DNA of 24,926 nt from an uncultured Collinsella sp. Its GTDB lineage: Bacteria > Actinomycetota > Coriobacteriia > Coriobacteriales > Coriobacteriaceae. The stretch covers positions 1-24,926 of the forward strand of contig URIA01000032.1 in NCBI GenBank assembly GCA_900547765.1. Direction: 5' to 3'. Position numbers and translations under genes: made by a program. Below, piece after piece: positions 22,708 to 24,926 of this stretch; the stretch's first letter is position 1; each line of letters opens with the position of its first letter. The notes beneath the pieces are model-generated. The model saw only the letters and a list, made by a program, of their open reading frames with translations. It was not told the origin of the DNA and did not search any database.

Positions 22708-22926
22708 CTATTTGTAGCGATAGGTGATGCGGCCGCGGGTCAGGTCGTACGGGGAAAGCTCCACGACAACCCTGTCACCGGGGAGAATACGGATGTAATT
22801 CATTCGGATCTTGCCAGAAATGTTGCACAGAACCGAATGACCGTTCTCGAGCTCAACCTTAAACATGGCATTGGGCAACGGTTCCTTTACCGTACCCTCG
22901 AGCTCAATTGCGTCTTCCTTCTTCAC
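22708..22926 (-). CDS. infA: Translation initiation factor IF-1
   Basis: Binds the 30S A site during initiation. The protein is a single OB-fold: EDAIELEGTVKEPLPNAMFKVEL...NGHSVLCNISGKIRMNYIRILPGDRVVVELSPYDLTRGRITYRYK. Starting at GTG 22926 gives 72 residues, the usual length. A TTG at 22932 would give 74. No strong ribosome binding site is seen for either (AGAAAGA lies upstream). A possible promoter lies at 22966-22994, so infA may start its own transcript after the map region. Confidence 0.93.
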   Translation of the reverse strand: MKKEDAIELEGTVKEPLPNAMFKVELENGHSVLCNISGKIRMNYIRILPGDRVVVELSPYDLTRGRITYRYK

Positions 22927-22965
22927 AAGCAATCATCTTTCTCTAGAAAACGACAGCGATTGAGT

Positions 22966-22994
22966 ATTCTACAACACGTATGCACGCATCGTAA
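22966..22994 (-). promoter_or_regulatory. Possible promoter for infA and the alpha-type operon
   Basis: On the minus strand TAGAAT (22971-22966) resembles a -10 and TTACGA (22994-22989) a poor -35, exactly 17 bases apart. The DNA here is AT-rich compared with its surroundings. It lies after the long hairpin that follows map. Tentative. Confidence 0.35.
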
Positions 22995-23030
22995 TAACTT
23001 CGTAATGGCTCCACAACTAAGCGGAACTTG

Positions 23031-23168
23031 TTACATTTGAAATGTAAAACAAAGCCGTTCCCTGATGCCCAAGATCGCCTTGAAATGAGAAGGCATAGAC
23101 CTTGGGGTCATGCCTTCGAAATTGAAAGGCGAGGTTGGGCATCAGGGGGCGGCGACTTTTACATTTCA
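23031..23168. repeat. Multi-tier palindromic element with 12-bp terminal inverted repeats
   Basis: The ends TGAAATGTAAAA (23038-23049) and TTTTACATTTCA (23157-23168) are perfect inverted repeats. Inside, arms are CCCTGATGCCCAA (23060-23072)/TTGGGCATCAGGG (23135-23147), CGCCTT (23076-23081)/AAGGCG (23126-23131), GAAGGCAT (23089-23096)/ATGCCTTC (23110-23117), and GACC (23098-23101)/GGTC (23106-23109) closing a 4-base loop. The left end also overlaps a palindrome, TTACATTT/AAATGTAA, at 23031-23047. The map stop codon lies within the right terminal repeat. It looks like a MITE-like element or a very long 3' end hairpin. Confidence 0.8.
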
Positions 23169-23947
23169 CCGCCTTGCAAGGAACACCAAGCACCCTGGGC
23201 ATCCGTGGTGAGAATCACCGGACCGTCATTGGTAATGGCGACGGTGTTCTCGTAGTGCGCGGCGGGCAGGTGGTCGTTGGTCGTAACAATCCAACCGTCG
23301 GAGCCCGTGCTCACATGGTTGGAACCCATCGTAACCATCGGCTCGATGGCAATGACCATGCCGGCCTGGAGGCGAACGCCCCTCCCCTTCTTTCCATAGT
23401 TAGGAACGTTGGGGTCCTCGTGCATCACGCGGCCAATGCCATGACCCACATAGTCGCGAAGCACGCCGTAACCGTGAGACTCGGCGAGGGACTGAACGGC
23501 ATAACCGACGTCCCCGATATGGTTACCGGGAACAGCCTGCTCGATGGCAGCCTTAAGGCAATCGCGCGTGACCTCGCACAAAGCCTTGGCTTCGGGCGTG
23601 GGGGTACCGACGAAAAACGTCCATGCGTTATCGCCGACCCAACCGTCGACAACGGCTCCCGTATCGATGGAGATGATATCGCCATCGCGCAGGATCATGT
23701 CGGGGTTGGGAATACCGTGGACCACGGCATCGTTGATCGATGCGCAAATGGTCCCCGGGAACCCGCCGTAACCCTTAAAGGCAGGGGTGCCGCCATGCAT
23801 GCGGATAATCTGCTCCGCGAGCTGATCGAGCTCAAAAGTCGAAACGCCGGGGCGCACCATGGCTCCAACGTGGCGGAGCGCCATCTTAGATAGCGCTCCT
23901 GCCTTCTTCATCTGCTCGATTTGCGTTGCAGACTTAATCTTGATCAT
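23159..23947 (-). CDS. map: Methionine aminopeptidase type I
   Basis: Removes the initiator methionine from new proteins. 262 residues with all metal ligands visible: Asp in SIDTGAVVDGW, Asp in GWVGDNAWTF, His in GHGIGRVMHEDP, Glu in AIEPM, and Glu in HYENTVAI; the substrate His is in VHGIPNPD. Its ATG overlaps the adk stop by four bases (ATGA), so it is translationally coupled. The last codons (GEM then TAA) lie in the terminal repeat of the long palindrome between map and infA, so the C-terminal few residues (about CSLQGGEM) might have been altered when that element arose. Confidence 0.96.
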   Translation of the reverse strand: MIKIKSATQIEQMKKAGALSKMALRHVGAMVRPGVSTFELDQLAEQIIRMHGGTPAFKGYGGFPGTICASINDAVVHGIPNPDMILRDGDIISIDTGAVVDGWVGDNAWTFFVGTPTPEAKALCEVTRDCLKAAIEQAVPGNHIGDVGYAVQSLAESHGYGVLRDYVGHGIGRVMHEDPNVPNYGKKGRGVRLQAGMVIAIEPMVTMGSNHVSTGSDGWIVTTNDHLPAAHYENTVAITNDGPVILTTDAQGAWCSLQGGEM

Positions 23948-24570
23948 AGACCGAGAGCCTCTTTGACATCCCCGTACACGGTCTCGCGAGCCTGGTCACC
24001 GTTGACCGACTTGAGCAGACCCTGGCCACGATAGTAGTCGACGAGCGGGCTCGTGGACTTCTCGTAGACGTCGAGACGGTTCTTGATGGTCTCGGGCTTG
24101 TCGTCGTCGCGCTGATACATCTCGCCACCGCACTTGGGACAGGTGGCATCGGCAGCAGTGCCGGTGTAACCGCAGGCGCGGCAGGTTCGACGCGAAGACA
24201 GACGATCGATAATGACCTCAGGGGCCACATCGACCAGAAGGGCGCAATCGATCTCGCGACCCATGGCGGAGAGCTCGGAATCGAGCGTCACAGCCTGGGC
24301 GGTGTTGCGCGGGAAGCCGTCGAGAATAAAGCCCTGCTGGGCATCGTCGGCGGCAAGGCGCTCCTTGACAAGGTCGATCACGAGCTGGTCGGGAACGAGC
24401 TCGCCAGCGTCCATGTACTTCTTAGCCTGAATACCAAGCTCGGTGCCACCCTTGACGGCAGCACGCAGCAGGTCACCCGTGGAAATGTGAGCGACGCCAA
24501 ACTCGGCGACGAGCTCCTGTGCGACGGTACCCTTACCGGCACCCGGAGCTCCGAGCAATACGAGGTTCAT
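23944..24570 (-). CDS. adk: Adenylate kinase
   Basis: Balances ATP, ADP and AMP (ATP + AMP to 2 ADP). The product is 208 residues. P-loop GAPGAGKGT near the N-terminus, STGDLLRAA for AMP binding, LDGFPRN, and a long LID with four Cys, CRACG...CPKCG, which bind zinc as in Gram-positive enzymes. The ATG at 24570 with AGGAGG seven bases upstream is chosen over a TTG two codons earlier. It lies 18 bases after secY and overlaps map. Confidence 0.97.
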   Translation of the reverse strand: MNLVLLGAPGAGKGTVAQELVAEFGVAHISTGDLLRAAVKGGTELGIQAKKYMDAGELVPDQLVIDLVKERLAADDAQQGFILDGFPRNTAQAVTLDSELSAMGREIDCALLVDVAPEVIIDRLSSRRTCRACGYTGTAADATCPKCGGEMYQRDDDKPETIKNRLDVYEKSTSPLVDYYRGQGLLKSVNGDQARETVYGDVKEALGL

Positions 24571-24588
24571 GAGCAATCCTCCTCTAGC

Positions 24589-24926
24589 CTATTTAAAGAA
24601 TCCATCGTAATCATACATCTTGATCTGGCCTTCGAGCTTATCGACCGTGTCGAGCACGACGCCGACCATGATGAGGATGGACGTGCCACCAAATGCCTGG
24701 ATCAGATGGTTACCCGTGAAGGAGAAGATGATCGAAGGCACGATGGCGATGAGCGCCAAAAAGACAGCGCTGGGAAGCGTGATCTTGTTGAGCGCGTTCT
24801 TGATGTAGGCCGCGGTAGCCCTACCCGGACGCACGCCCGGAATAAAGCCGCCCTGCTTCTTAAGGTTGTCGGCCGTGTCATCGGGGTTGAACACCATGGA
24901 GGTGTAGAAGTACGCGAAGAACACGA
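24589..24926 (-). CDS. secY: Preprotein translocase subunit SecY (C-terminal part, cut by window edge)
   Basis: The channel-forming subunit of the Sec translocon in the cytoplasmic membrane. Only the last about 112 residues are in the window. The conserved cytoplasmic loop GGFIPGVRPG is followed by the last two helices (about ITLPSAVFLALIAIVPSIIF and LIMVGVVLDTVDKLEGQIKMYDYDGFFK). It heads the secY-adk-map group, as at the end of the spc operon. Confidence 0.96.
   Translation of the reverse strand, partial: VFFAYFYTSMVFNPDDTADNLKKQGGFIPGVRPGRATAAYIKNALNKITLPSAVFLALIAIVPSIIFSFTGNHLIQAFGGTSILIMVGVVLDTVDKLEGQIKMYDYDGFFK

Overview
The window looks like chromosomal DNA from a high-GC member of the Coriobacteriia, most like Collinsella. 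This is inferred from overall GC-rich codon use, the protein sequences (RpoA, TyrS, the Clostridia-type citrate synthase, the class A PBP with a long disordered tail) and the gene order; no search was run. Most of it is ordinary housekeeping sequence.

Layout. (1) Positions 1-4757 form an accessory segment. A leftward ABC exporter pair (ATPase 154-894, permease 900-3122) is divergent from a DUF2975-type membrane protein (3258-3770) and its YozG-like HTH regulator (3780-4031). A tyrosine-recombinase remnant (4032-4757) follows, lacking its N-terminal domains and joined in frame right after the HTH stop codon. (2) Positions 4758-5153 are a structured intergenic stretch with repeats, ending in a promoter with an operator-like palindrome. 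(3) Positions 5154-6938 hold a small ACT-domain protein and a citrate synthase, closed by a strong terminator. (4) Positions 7026-10808 hold two convergent Cof-type HAD phosphatases and an adenine deaminase. The second HAD gene is bracketed by an inverted pair of REP-like repeats. (5) Positions 11031-14298 hold tyrS and a U32/RlhA-like protein on the minus strand, divergent from a class A penicillin-binding protein (14461-16659). (6) Positions 16844-18454 hold argR and a divergent family 2 glycosyltransferase-like protein. (7) Positions 18616-24926 are the end of the spc/alpha ribosomal block, all minus strand: secY (partial), adk, map, infA, rpmJ, rpsM, rpsK, rpsD, rpoA, rplQ, truA.

Genes that work together: the ABC pair is probably an exporter controlled with the DUF2975/HTH pair through the shared divergent control region. 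The ribosomal block makes 30S/50S proteins, RNA polymerase alpha, the Sec channel, and enzymes for nucleotide balance (Adk), N-terminal Met removal (Map) and tRNA pseudouridylation (TruA).

I see no CRISPR array, rRNA, tRNA or complete mobile element. The less ordinary signals are: a permease that is an internal tandem duplication; a 131-bp multi-tier palindrome with 12-bp terminal inverted repeats between map and infA, whose end carries the map stop codon; inverted REP-like elements placed at the stop codons of two genes; a hairpin that would bury the ribosome binding site of the second HAD gene; and a terminator-like hairpin in the adenine deaminase leader. I found no convincing complete new system.
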